This document shows, piece after piece, positions 1-7,974 of a DNA stretch of 15,031 nt. The DNA lies in assembly GCA_947476515.1 (NCBI GenBank), contig CANJQZ010000022.1:1-15031 (forward strand). Direction: 5' to 3'. The stretch is from Flavobacteriales bacterium. Lineage in GTDB: Bacteria > Bacteroidota > Bacteroidia > Flavobacteriales_D > Crocinitomicaceae. How positions within the stretch are numbered: the stretch's first letter is position 1; each line of letters opens with the position of its first letter. A model generated the notes under the pieces. The model saw only the letters and a list, made by a program, of their open reading frames with translations. It made no database searches and was not told the DNA's origin. Made by a program: the position numbers and the translations under genes.

Positions 1-1491
1 ACCCTTTTTATTCAAGATCTAAAGAAAGATACGGTACTGCCGCATTTAGCAAAAACATATCAGTACAGTAAAGACAGAAAAAAAATTATTATTCGACTTA
101 GAGATGATGTTTTTTTTCACGAAGACATCTGCTATAAAGGGAAATCCAATAAACTTACAGCATACGATGTCAAATTCACTTTAGACTTTGCTTGTTCTAA
201 TCATCCTTTGAATAATTCAGGGTCCGCACTATTTGAGAAAATAAAAGGGGGCAAGGAATTTAATTTAAAAACCCCCGGTATTCCAAATGAAAAAGGGGTG
301 AAAGGTATAAAAGTAATTGACGATTATACCATTGAAATTATCTTAAACCAAGCCTTCGTTAATTTTCAAAAATTACTGACCAGTAGTAATTATGGTATAT
401 TTTCAAAAATTGCATATAATTATTACAAAAATAACATTGCTAAGCACCCAATAGGAAGTGGATCCTTTCAATTGAGTTGGTTTGATAAAGAAAAAATACT
501 TCTTATTAGAAATAATGAGTATTGGAAATTCGATAAGTTCGGAAACAAACTCCCCTATTTGGATGCCTTACATATTCGAATTATTAACAATAAGGAAAAT
601 GAGTTTATTGCCTTCAGAAATAATAAATTAGACCTTTTATTTGAAGTGCCCGCTGAGAATTTAAGTGGGATTTTAGGTAATCTTCAGGAGGCACAGCGGG
701 GTAACACACTCCCTCATCGTGTCTTGGTTGCTCCTGGTACACGCATATCTTTTCTTGCTTTCAATTGTGTTAAAAAACCTTTCGATAATCCTAAAGTCAG
801 ACAAGCATTTGAGCTCGTATTAGATCGAGATCGTCTCTGCTCAGAAACATTAAATGGTGATGGGACACCAGCAGATAAAGGCTTCGTTCCACCTTCTCAA
901 TATTATGATAACAGCAAACTCAACTTTAAAAAGACAGACATTAAATTAGCTCAAAACCTTCTAAAGGCTGCGGGATTTAACCCTAAAAATGCCTTTCCAA
1001 AAATCGTACTTTATATCGTTGGAATAAAAAATTCTCTTTCAAGTAAATGGTGCGAAGCATATTGTAAAGATTTAAAAACAAGTTTGGGAATTTCTTTACA
1101 AATTGTGTATTGTGATTTTAAAACTCGAGATGCTGCAATTAAAAATAAAAAAGCTGATTTATGGAAAGTTGGCTGGGTGGCGGATTATCCAGATCCAGAA
1201 AGTTATTTTAATTTGTTTTTTAATTCCGAAAGTAATAATCAAGTAGCAATTCCTCGCTTACAAAATATTGCCTATAATGCTGCTTTTTCAAAAGCTGCAA
1301 TTGAAACAAATAATAAAAAAAGAAACGACTTGTTTCTCTATTGTGATAAGATCCTACAAGAAAATTTTATTATTTTACCCGTAGTAATTGATGATTTTGT
1401 TGCTGTAATCAATTTAAAAGTGAGAAATCTTGAACTCAATCCTTTAGGATTAGTAAACTTTACTGAAGTATATAAAAAAGACTTAAAATAA
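1..1491 (+). CDS. ABC transporter substrate-binding protein, family 5 (peptide-type), 5' end missing
   Basis: The reading frame is open from the first base and ends at TAA (1489-1491), so the window holds the last 496 residues and the true start lies outside. The fragment resembles family 5 solute-binding proteins (SBP_bac_5, OppA/DppA type), which capture oligopeptides or similar solutes outside the cytoplasmic membrane for an ABC importer. Near the fragment's start, VFFHE (37-41) and LTAYDVKFTLD (52-62) match the family's signature region. Near the end, GWVADYPDPESY (391-402) matches the typical G-W-x-x-D-Y-P-D-P segment. Family members are usually 500-600 residues, so little beyond the signal sequence and first strand should be missing. 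TTG at 208 is an internal codon, because the homologous sequence continues upstream. The substrate cannot be told from sequence, and no importer permease or ATPase is visible here. The gene converges on the dioxygenase gene with a four-base gap. Confidence 0.93.
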   Translation, partial: TLFIQDLKKDTVLPHLAKTYQYSKDRKKIIIRLRDDVFFHEDICYKGKSNKLTAYDVKFTLDFACSNHPLNNSGSALFEKIKGGKEFNLKTPGIPNEKGVKGIKVIDDYTIEIILNQAFVNFQKLLTSSNYGIFSKIAYNYYKNNIAKHPIGSGSFQLSWFDKEKILLIRNNEYWKFDKFGNKLPYLDALHIRIINNKENEFIAFRNNKLDLLFEVPAENLSGILGNLQEAQRGNTLPHRVLVAPGTRISFLAFNCVKKPFDNPKVRQAFELVLDRDRLCSETLNGDGTPADKGFVPPSQYYDNSKLNFKKTDIKLAQNLLKAAGFNPKNAFPKIVLYIVGIKNSLSSKWCEAYCKDLKTSLGISLQIVYCDFKTRDAAIKNKKADLWKVGWVADYPDPESYFNLFFNSESNNQVAIPRLQNIAYNAAFSKAAIETNNKKRNDLFLYCDKILQENFIILPVVIDDFVAVINLKVRNLELNPLGLVNFTEVYKKDLK

Positions 1492-1495
1492 GATT

Positions 1496-2452
1496 CTATA
1501 AAGATTTTATTGTCTCTTCTACCCATGCTTTTCCCCAATTCTCAATTTCAACATCCGACCATAATGTAGGATAAAAAATTCTTTTTTGAAATCTTGGAGG
1601 TAAATATTTCTGCCAATTTGTTCCACCCGTAGCAGCAATGTCTTCATCTGCTTTAACTAAGTATCTCACTGCAGATTTATAGTGTGCTAATGGCCATTTG
1701 ACATTAACATTTAAGTCATTGTCACGAAGTGTTTGAATTACTTCAGGATTTACTTGGTCTTCTTTGGATAATCTATTGTAAGAAGCCCACAAATTTTTAT
1801 GCTGTACCTTGTTTGCCAAGGCAATAAAACGCTCTTTATATTTCTCTTCAAATTGAGTTAATGTCAAGGTCTTTTTACCTGTAGCAACCTCAGTTGCTCC
1901 AGCCTTCCAATAAATATTCTCAAAAAGCTCAGAAATTGATTCTGTGCCCTTTAATTGATTTCTATACTCCTTATCCACTAAATTGACAAAAGAGGTGCTA
2001 TAGATTTCAATGTCCCTATATTGAGCAGATTGAAAGCCACTTGCTGGAAGTAATGACATCCTAAACTTCAAAAATTGTTCGCGTTCCATTCCGCCAACCA
2101 TTATTTCAAAACTATTAATCAGCGCTTCAAAATAACGATTTATTCGAGAAACTCTACTGATAAAAAACTTAGCATCTAAAGCCTCTTTTTCGCCTATTTG
2201 TTCGAATTCATTTAAGGCTAATTTAAAATACAATTCTGTTATCTGATGATACATAATGAAAACCTGCTCATCTGGAAACTTTGTCTTAGGTTTTTGCAAA
2301 CTAAGCAAAGTTTCCAATTCAATATAATCCCAATAAGTAGTGACATCTGCATACAACAAGCCATCTAAATAAGATAATAAATCTTGTCCCATTGATGCAT
2401 ATTTATCGTTTAATAAATCGAGACGACTTTGAATTTCGGCAGTAATTTCCAT
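1496..2452 (-). CDS. kynA: Tryptophan 2,3-dioxygenase
   Basis: This 318-residue cytoplasmic haem protein should oxidise L-tryptophan to N-formylkynurenine, the first step of the kynurenine route, which in Bacteroidota can feed NAD synthesis or tryptophan breakdown. Family landmarks are in order: YWDYIELETLLSLQ (40-53), DEQVFIMYHQITEL (61-74) with the distal-pocket His69, FLKFR..LLPASGFQSAQYR (127-146) with substrate-carboxylate Arg131, WPLAHYKSAVR (253-263) with the proximal haem ligand His257, and ATGGT (274-278) with Thr275 near the substrate amino group. The position equal to Tyr113 of the Xanthomonas enzyme appears to be Phe127. Length is somewhat above the ~280-300 residues of proteobacterial enzymes. 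The ATG at 2452 places these motifs normally. No kynurenine-pathway neighbour is present, and murI upstream is unrelated in function. I saw no convincing promoter between 2453 and 2543. Identity is secure; the physiological role is inferred. Confidence 0.93.
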   Translation of the reverse strand: MEITAEIQSRLDLLNDKYASMGQDLLSYLDGLLYADVTTYWDYIELETLLSLQKPKTKFPDEQVFIMYHQITELYFKLALNEFEQIGEKEALDAKFFISRVSRINRYFEALINSFEIMVGGMEREQFLKFRMSLLPASGFQSAQYRDIEIYSTSFVNLVDKEYRNQLKGTESISELFENIYWKAGATEVATGKKTLTLTQFEEKYKERFIALANKVQHKNLWASYNRLSKEDQVNPEVIQTLRDNDLNVNVKWPLAHYKSAVRYLVKADEDIAATGGTNWQKYLPPRFQKRIFYPTLWSDVEIENWGKAWVEETIKSL

Positions 2453-2543
2453 GATTAGCGTTTTACACTTCGAAATTACTAAAAATAACAGGAAGATCTT
2501 ATTGGAATTAGGAAAAGAAAAAAGTAGTATGCAACAAGCTCAT

Positions 2544-3365
2544 CTAAATTGCTATGTGACTTGAATTTACTTCTTGGTTTAAAAATATTGAGGCTGTCTG
2601 ATCAAAAATTAATTTATTTTCTGAAGTAAAATAAGTAACTTGACCTGCTGTGCTTATTTGCTCTTGCATCCATGGGTGTCGAGCAAGATATTCCTGCAGC
2701 TTTTCAGCGACAATTGGACCTTGAGCAATTACCTGACACTTCTCGCCAACCAAAGATTGAATGTAAGATTGTACAACAGGATAATGCGTGCAGGCTAAAA
2801 TAATGGTGTCAATATTTTTATTTTTATTCATTAAAGCAGTGACATCTTCCTCTATAATCATTTTTCCAGCAGCGGAAGAAAATGAATTATTTTCAATTAA
2901 TGGAACCCATAATGGACAAGCGTGTTGTTCAACAGTAATATGAGGCGCGAATTTTGCCAATTCAATCGGATAAGAGGAGGAATTAATGGTACCTAATGTT
3001 CCTAGAATTCCTACACAATTAGTTTTTGTTAAATCTCCTATTTTCTCAGTACTCGGGCGAATTACCCCAAGAACTCTTTTATTCGGTCCAAATCGATGCA
3101 AATCATTTTGCTGAATAGTTCGCAAGGCCTTTGCTGATGAGGTGTTACATGCGATTATTATCAAATTACAACCTTGAGAAAATAAAAATTCAACTGCTGC
3201 TAAAGTATATGCATAAACAACATCGAAGGATCGATTTCCATATGGCGCTCTGGCATTATCTCCAAAATAAATAAAGTCATATTGAGGCATATTCTCTCGC
3301 AGGGACGACAGAATTGTTAGTCCACCATAGCCAGAATCAAATACACCGATTGGACTTTTTTTCAT
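2544..3365 (-). CDS. murI: Glutamate racemase
   Basis: The product (273 residues) interconverts L- and D-glutamate without cofactor, supplying D-glutamate for the peptidoglycan stem peptide in the cytoplasm. The two-cysteine mechanism is fully represented: GVFDSGYGGL (7-16) with catalytic Asp10 and Ser11, YFGDNARAPYG (33-43), IIACNTSSA (71-79) with Cys73, GILGTLGT (119-126), and LACTHYP (190-196) with Cys192 followed by His194. Length is normal (about 265-285 residues). ATG at 3365 is the natural start, leaving only a few residues before the first motif. It is the last gene of the uppS-bamA-ompH-ompH-murI cluster, on the same strand, but a hairpin plus U-run lies about 15 bases before its start codon. 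It may therefore be expressed by read-through or from a promoter I cannot recognise. Confidence 0.97.
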   Translation of the reverse strand: MKKSPIGVFDSGYGGLTILSSLRENMPQYDFIYFGDNARAPYGNRSFDVVYAYTLAAVEFLFSQGCNLIIIACNTSSAKALRTIQQNDLHRFGPNKRVLGVIRPSTEKIGDLTKTNCVGILGTLGTINSSSYPIELAKFAPHITVEQHACPLWVPLIENNSFSSAAGKMIIEEDVTALMNKNKNIDTIILACTHYPVVQSYIQSLVGEKCQVIAQGPIVAEKLQEYLARHPWMQEQISTAGQVTYFTSENKLIFDQTASIFLNQEVNSSHIAI

Positions 3366-3380
3366 TTTTTAAAACTACAT

Positions 3381-3409
3381 AAAAAAAGGGCAATCTAAAG
3401 ATTGCCCTT
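3381..3409 (-). terminator. Intrinsic terminator or attenuator between ompH/skp and murI
   Basis: AAGGGCAATC (3386-3395) and GATTGCCCTT (3400-3409) form a perfect 10-bp stem with a four-base loop, TAAA. On the minus strand the stem is followed by a run of T (3387 down to 3381), which is the form of a Rho-independent terminator for transcripts from the second ompH/skp gene. The hairpin lies 18 bases past that gene's stop and ends about 15 bases before the murI ATG. It could therefore act as a partial terminator inside the operon instead of as its end. Confidence 0.8.
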
Positions 3410-3427
3410 CCAATAATTTAAAATAAT

Positions 3428-3943
3428 TTATTTTTTCAATGCTTCTGCATCCATGCGAAGTAATTCTACCATTACTTCTGCTGTCATGTCTATTCCAGCC
3501 TTAAAGTATAGTGTTTGAGATTCATCGATCACATAATTTACTTTCTTTCTATCAGCAACCAATTCAACTGCTTTTTGAATGCGTTCTAATATCGGTTGAT
3601 TTAATTCTTGACCATAAATTTGCATTTCTTGCTGAAGCTGACCTTGACGATCCTCTAAAGCTTGTTGCTTTTTCATTATTTTTTCTTCTTCAATTTTTAG
3701 AATAACTGGAGACCAAGTAGCTTTATTTGCTTCATATCTTGCATAAGCAGCTTCCAAGTCTTTCTGTATCTCACTTAGTTCTTTCATTCCATCGGCCTCA
3801 AACTTTTTTAAATCGCCCATAGCAATTTTCCTAGAAGGAAGAGTATCCAATAATTTTTGTGAATTGACATGTGCGATTTTCATTTGTGCATTAGCGACAA
3901 AACCACCTAAAAACAACGCGATAACCAGAATTACATTTTTCAT
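3428..3943 (-). CDS. OmpH/Skp-family periplasmic chaperone (second copy)
   Basis: This 171-residue protein begins with a clear signal peptide: Lys2, a hydrophobic core from 4 to 16, and a likely cut after Ala19 before Gln20. The exported form would be about 152 residues. It opens with KIAHVNSQKLLDTLP, the short beta-strand and helix segment typical of OmpH/Skp proteins. A long, charged, heptad-like helical stretch (about 45-125) follows, then VNYVIDESQTLYF, the second half of the small beta domain. Skp is known to be a trimer that holds unfolded outer-membrane proteins between helical tentacles and hands them to BamA. The bamA gene is two genes upstream in the same direction, which supports that role. 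It follows the other OmpH-like gene by 30 bases and is followed by a hairpin terminator. The two copies are clearly diverged, so they may have different clients. Confidence 0.92.
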   Translation of the reverse strand: MKNVILVIALFLGGFVANAQMKIAHVNSQKLLDTLPSRKIAMGDLKKFEADGMKELSEIQKDLEAAYARYEANKATWSPVILKIEEEKIMKKQQALEDRQGQLQQEMQIYGQELNQPILERIQKAVELVADRKKVNYVIDESQTLYFKAGIDMTAEVMVELLRMDAEALKK

Positions 3944-3973
3944 TATTACTTTTTATAAATTAACACTCTACTT

Positions 3974-4510
3974 TTACTCTTTACTTACTCCCATTTCCTC
4001 CAAGACAGTATTACTAATATCATACTCTTTCTCAGCATATACGAGGCTACTTTGATTTGCTTTATCGAAAACAAAAGCATATCCCTCTCTCTTCGCTATT
4101 TTTTTCATTGCAGTAAAGACACGATCTTGAATTGGTTTAACAAATTCTTGTCTCTTCTGAAAATACTCTCCATTTACGCCAAAATGTGAAGTTTGCAGCT
4201 CAATAGCATCTTTTTCTAACTTATCTATTTCAGCTCTTCTTTTTTCTTTTTCCTCACTCGGTAAAAGAATTTCCTCTTTATTAAAATTATCTCTTTTTAC
4301 TTTAATAAATTGATATCTATCTTCTATTTCTTTAGTCCATTTCTCTGATAACTTATCCAATTTTTCTTTGGCTTCTAAATATTCAGGAACATTTTTCATG
4401 ATGTAATCCGAATCAATAAAAGCATAGGATTGTGCCTTGACAAAGCCTGTGCCAAAAATAACTAGTAAACTAAAAAGTACGATTTTCATGCGAAATTTTT
4501 TTTGAGGCAT
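3974..4510 (-). CDS. OmpH/Skp-family periplasmic chaperone (first copy)
   Basis: The product (178 residues from ATG 4510) is a second OmpH/Skp-like protein. After a signal peptide ending KAQ (about residue 27) come YAFIDSDYIMKNVPEY, a lysine/glutamate-rich helical region (about 45-125) of coiled-coil character, and GYAFVFDKANQSSLVY, matching the C-terminal strands of the family. A second ATG at 4489 (Met8) would give a more typical signal peptide beginning MKIVLF, so the true start could be either; neither has a recognisable Shine-Dalgarno sequence. It starts 34 bases after the bamA stop and is followed after 30 bases by the other copy, which indicates one transcription unit. The conserved pairing with bamA suggests a role in escorting nascent barrel proteins across the periplasm. 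Function is inferred from the family and from position. Confidence 0.92.
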   Translation of the reverse strand: MPQKKFRMKIVLFSLLVIFGTGFVKAQSYAFIDSDYIMKNVPEYLEAKEKLDKLSEKWTKEIEDRYQFIKVKRDNFNKEEILLPSEEKEKRRAEIDKLEKDAIELQTSHFGVNGEYFQKRQEFVKPIQDRVFTAMKKIAKREGYAFVFDKANQSSLVYAEKEYDISNTVLEEMGVSKE

Positions 4511-4544
4511 CCGAACGGCTAAGTTACATATTTATTGTAAAAAA

Positions 4545-7100
4545 TTACAACTCACCCAAGTTCATCCCAATGGTAAAACTCAATTTCGGATAAAATCCTT
4601 TTTTATCAATCGAAATATCGGTCGATTTACCAAATCCACTCGACCAAATATCTAATTTATCAAAGCCAAATCCATAATCCAATCCAAGCATTCCAAACAT
4701 TGGTAAAAACACACGGATTCCTACTCCTGCTGTTCTTTTGACATTAAAAGGATTGAATTTAGCAAAATTGGGGAAGGTATTCCCGGCTTCTAAAAAAGCC
4801 ATTCCATAAAATGTGGCTTGTGGGTTTAATGAAATTGGGTACCGTAATTCGAGGGTATATTTTGCTATGATAGGATCTCCTCCTGTAGATGAAAGATATT
4901 GATCTTCATATCCTCTAAGAGCAATAATTTCTCTACCACCCAATTGATTTGTTCCTGATAAACCACTGCCCCCCAATGAATATCTATCAAAAGGTGTAAT
5001 TCCTTTAGATTTATTATAAGCACCAATGTATCCAAAACCAAATCTTGGCATTAAAATCAATTTTTTATCTGCCGTTAAAGGAACAAACCATTCTCCTGTA
5101 AACTTAAAACGATAATACTCCAAATAATGATAGCGATCCGCTGGACTCATAGCGCTATAATCTTTTTCAGAACCAAAAGAAGAGTAAGGCACGGTAGCTT
5201 TAGCTGTTAAAGTAAATTGAGAACCACTTTGTGGATAAATTGGTGCACTTACAGAACTTCTCTGCAAAACATATTTAAGTGCTATATCATTGGCATAACC
5301 CTTTGGGAAAAGAGGAAAACGATAATCATTAACGACATCATAATATTGGTAACTCAATTCATAATATGCTGTAAAATAATCATCGGGCCATTTTTTACGC
5401 CTTTGAAGTCCAAATCCTGTTCCTGTAATTGACAAACCAGTATATGCAGGATTAGATCTTATTAAACCATTAGAGGATAAGGCTGTATTGTTGACCCAAA
5501 AGGATAAAGAATTTGGCTTTTTCCCTCCTAACCAAGGTTCGGTAAAAGAGAAATTATATCCTTGATAATAGCGACCATTTGACTGTGCTCGGATTGATAA
5601 TTTTTGTCCATCTCCACCAGGAAGAGGCGACCATGCTTCTTTCTTAAAGAATTTTTTAGTTGAAAAATTATTAAAAGTAAGCCCTAAAGTTCCGATGATT
5701 CTACCAGATGTAGTAGGCCCCGCACCACCATAACCACCTGAAAGTTCAATTTGATCAGAGGATTTTTCTTCCACTACATATTCAATATCTACCGTTCCAT
5801 TAGCCGGGTCAGGCATTGGATTAACCTGAAATCCTTGTTCATTGAAAAATCCTAATTGAGATAATTCGCGCTGTGTACGCATAATATCTTGCTTATTGAA
5901 TAAATCTCCAGGTCTGGTCCGAATTTCTCTCATGATGACAAAATCGTTGGTCTTTGCATTTCCTCGAATGGTAATTTGACCTATTCGTGCTTCTTTACCT
6001 TCAATTATTCTAATTTGATAATTAATGAAATTATTTGAAACATTAGATTCAACAGGAATCACTTGAAAGAATAAATAACCTCTATCCATATAAAGTGATG
6101 ATATATCGCGGCCATCTCCACTTCCCATTAAACGCTGATCCAATAATGTTTTATTGAAAATATCACCTCTTTTTATTCCTAGAACTGTATCTAAAAAACT
6201 AGATCTATATTTGGTATTTCCAACCCACTCTACATCTCCAAAGAAATACTTATTTCCTTCACTGATGTTTATTTGTATTACAATATTTTTATTGTCCACC
6301 CTATAAACTGTATCAAAAGAAATTGTAGCATCACGCAAACCAGAAGCATTAAATTTCCCCAGTAAGGCTAACTTATCTTTTTCATAAGTAGATTCGGTGA
6401 ATTTGGATCTTTTAAAAATTCGTAAAATTGACTTTTGCTTTGTGTCCTTCATCGCCAACTTCAATTTCCAGGTTGGAACATTTTCATTTCCACTAATAAT
6501 TAATTTTTGAATTCCAATTTTTTTTCCTTTTTCAATAGTAATGATGAAAATCTCTGCATTATTCATCAAAGTATCTTTAACTCTATTGATACCAACCTGA
6601 ATACCATAATGGCCTTTTTCACGGAAGTATCCCATGATTTTACTCTTGGTTTGAAAAACCAAATTTTCAGTAATTGTTTTACCAGAAAATAAACTGATTT
6701 CTTCACGAACCTTATCGGCTTCCCGCTTATTAACACCAATAAATTTGAATCGGGATAATTTTGGACGAGGCGCCAATTCAATGACTAAATAAACAATTCC
6801 ACTGATTTCTTTTTCAGCATAAATAGCAACATTAGAAAACAGTCCTTCTTCCCACAACTTTCTAATTGCTTTAGTAATTTGATCACTTGGTAAGGTGATT
6901 TTCTGCCCTTGTCTTAAACCGGCGATAAGTTTTATTCCTTGGTGGTCAAAGTTATCTGCACCTACAATTCTGATAGGTCCAATTTCATATTCTTGAGGTA
7001 ATTTATAAGAGAAATCTAAACCTCCTATGCTCAATGGTTCATTTTGCGCAAAAACAAATGTACCAATCAAAATGAAAAATAAAATTACAATTCTACGCAT
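4545..7100 (-). CDS. bamA: Outer membrane protein assembly factor BamA (Omp85 family)
   Basis: This 851-residue protein should be the central outer-membrane insertase that folds beta-barrel proteins. A signal peptide covers residues 1-19 (cut near FAQ). Residues about 25-445 hold the periplasmic POTRA region, enough for five domains; the first begins near IGPIRIVGADNFDHQGI. The 16-stranded barrel runs from about 448 to the end. The Omp85 hallmark, the RGY motif of loop 6, is present as LRGYED with Arg729. The C-terminus ends in FTIGMNLGEL and lacks the terminal aromatic residue of proteobacterial BamA. The ATG overlaps the uppS stop as TAATG (one shared base), so translation is probably coupled. 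Two OmpH/Skp genes follow, consistent with a barrel-assembly operon. Length is normal for Bacteroidota. A TamA-type Omp85 protein is less likely because TamA has only three POTRA domains. Confidence 0.96.
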   Translation of the reverse strand: MRRIVILFFILIGTFVFAQNEPLSIGGLDFSYKLPQEYEIGPIRIVGADNFDHQGIKLIAGLRQGQKITLPSDQITKAIRKLWEEGLFSNVAIYAEKEISGIVYLVIELAPRPKLSRFKFIGVNKREADKVREEISLFSGKTITENLVFQTKSKIMGYFREKGHYGIQVGINRVKDTLMNNAEIFIITIEKGKKIGIQKLIISGNENVPTWKLKLAMKDTKQKSILRIFKRSKFTESTYEKDKLALLGKFNASGLRDATISFDTVYRVDNKNIVIQINISEGNKYFFGDVEWVGNTKYRSSFLDTVLGIKRGDIFNKTLLDQRLMGSGDGRDISSLYMDRGYLFFQVIPVESNVSNNFINYQIRIIEGKEARIGQITIRGNAKTNDFVIMREIRTRPGDLFNKQDIMRTQRELSQLGFFNEQGFQVNPMPDPANGTVDIEYVVEEKSSDQIELSGGYGGAGPTTSGRIIGTLGLTFNNFSTKKFFKKEAWSPLPGGDGQKLSIRAQSNGRYYQGYNFSFTEPWLGGKKPNSLSFWVNNTALSSNGLIRSNPAYTGLSITGTGFGLQRRKKWPDDYFTAYYELSYQYYDVVNDYRFPLFPKGYANDIALKYVLQRSSVSAPIYPQSGSQFTLTAKATVPYSSFGSEKDYSAMSPADRYHYLEYYRFKFTGEWFVPLTADKKLILMPRFGFGYIGAYNKSKGITPFDRYSLGGSGLSGTNQLGGREIIALRGYEDQYLSSTGGDPIIAKYTLELRYPISLNPQATFYGMAFLEAGNTFPNFAKFNPFNVKRTAGVGIRVFLPMFGMLGLDYGFGFDKLDIWSSGFGKSTDISIDKKGFYPKLSFTIGMNLGEL

Positions 7101-7840
7101 TAAGCTTTATTAATTTGATCTGATGTTTTCCCGAATCGTCTTTCTCGATGTTGATAGTCTATAATAGCTTCTATCAAATGTTGTCTCCTAAAATCTGGCC
7201 AAAAAACAGGGGTGAAATGAAATTCAGCATATGCAATTTGCCAAAGAAGAAAATTACTGACTCTTCGTTCGCCACTTGTTCGAATTAACAATTCAGGATC
7301 AGGTATATCTTTAGTATATAAATAAGTATTAATTAATTCTGGATTAATCTCATTAATCGTGATTTTTCCAGACTTATTGTCTTCTATTATTTTTTTTATT
7401 GCAGATGTAATTTCACTTTGAGAACTATAATTTAGTGCCAAAACCAATGTAATGTCTTTATTGTCTTCTGTTTTTTGAATTGCTTCCGCTAGGCTAATTT
7501 GACAATTTTCAGGCAAGGCCTTTAAATCACCAATCGTTAATAAGCGAACACCATTGTTATTTAATTCCATTAATTCATGCGTAACCGCTTCAATAAGCAG
7601 ATCCATCAACCCATCAATTTCTGATTTAGGACGGTTCCAATTTTCTTTAGAAAATGCATAGAGTGTTAGGTACTTGATTCCTAATTCCCTTGCTGTTTTT
7701 AAAGTGTCGCGAACAGACTCAACACCTTGTGAATGACCAAACAATCTATCCAAGCCTTGCTGTTTTGCCCATCGACCATTACCGTCCATTATTATGGCGA
7801 CATGCTTTGGGACATTTTGCAAATTTATTTGTTCAATCAA
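7100..7840 (-). CDS. uppS: Isoprenyl transferase (undecaprenyl diphosphate synthase)
   Basis: The enzyme (246 residues from a TTG start) condenses isopentenyl diphosphate units onto farnesyl diphosphate to make the C55 lipid carrier used for peptidoglycan and other surface glycans. All key motifs of the cis-prenyltransferase family are visible: HVAIIMDGNGRWA (13-25) with catalytic Asp19, GH (35-36), YAFSKENWNRP (61-71), and IRTSGERRVSNFLLWQ (186-201) with Arg187 and Arg193, plus Mg-binding Glu206 in AYAEF. No ATG occurs between the upstream in-frame TAG (near 7890) and the catalytic motif, so a non-ATG start is required. TTG at 7840 gives an N-terminus of normal length, and TTG at residue 7 is an alternative. 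The gene opens the bamA cluster and lies after the atpC terminator, so it should have its own promoter. The closest candidate, TA-n-TTTG near 7873-7879, is one base short of consensus. Confidence 0.95.
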   Translation of the reverse strand: MIEQINLQNVPKHVAIIMDGNGRWAKQQGLDRLFGHSQGVESVRDTLKTARELGIKYLTLYAFSKENWNRPKSEIDGLMDLLIEAVTHELMELNNNGVRLLTIGDLKALPENCQISLAEAIQKTEDNKDITLVLALNYSSQSEITSAIKKIIEDNKSGKITINEINPELINTYLYTKDIPDPELLIRTSGERRVSNFLLWQIAYAEFHFTPVFWPDFRRQHLIEAIIDYQHRERRFGKTSDQINKA

Positions 7841-7922
7841 TTTATTTGAATTTAATTCAAGGCGAATATAATCAAAGTATTTAGTCTATAAAAATATCGA
7901 GCCTAGCTTAACCATTCTTAAC

Positions 7923-7954
7923 AAAAAAAGGGAAGCGACAAGCACCTTCCCTTT
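7923..7954 (-). terminator. Intrinsic terminator after atpC
   Basis: AAAGGGAAG (7927-7935) pairs with CTTCCCTTT (7946-7954) around a 10-base loop. On the minus strand the stem runs into a stretch of T (7929 down to 7923). It lies about 20 bases after the atpC stop codon and before uppS, separating the ATP synthase transcript from the envelope-assembly cluster. Confidence 0.82.
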
Positions 7955-7974
7955 CCATATAATATAAGAATTTT

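Noticed and set aside
208..1491. Binding-protein gene as a complete gene from TTG 208
   Set aside because: Family sequence continues in frame to base 1, so TTG 208 is an internal leucine codon and the gene is truncated by the window edge.
5217..5432. Short plus-strand open frame opposite bamA
   Set aside because: It is antisense to the BamA barrel region, with no domain, signal or start context.
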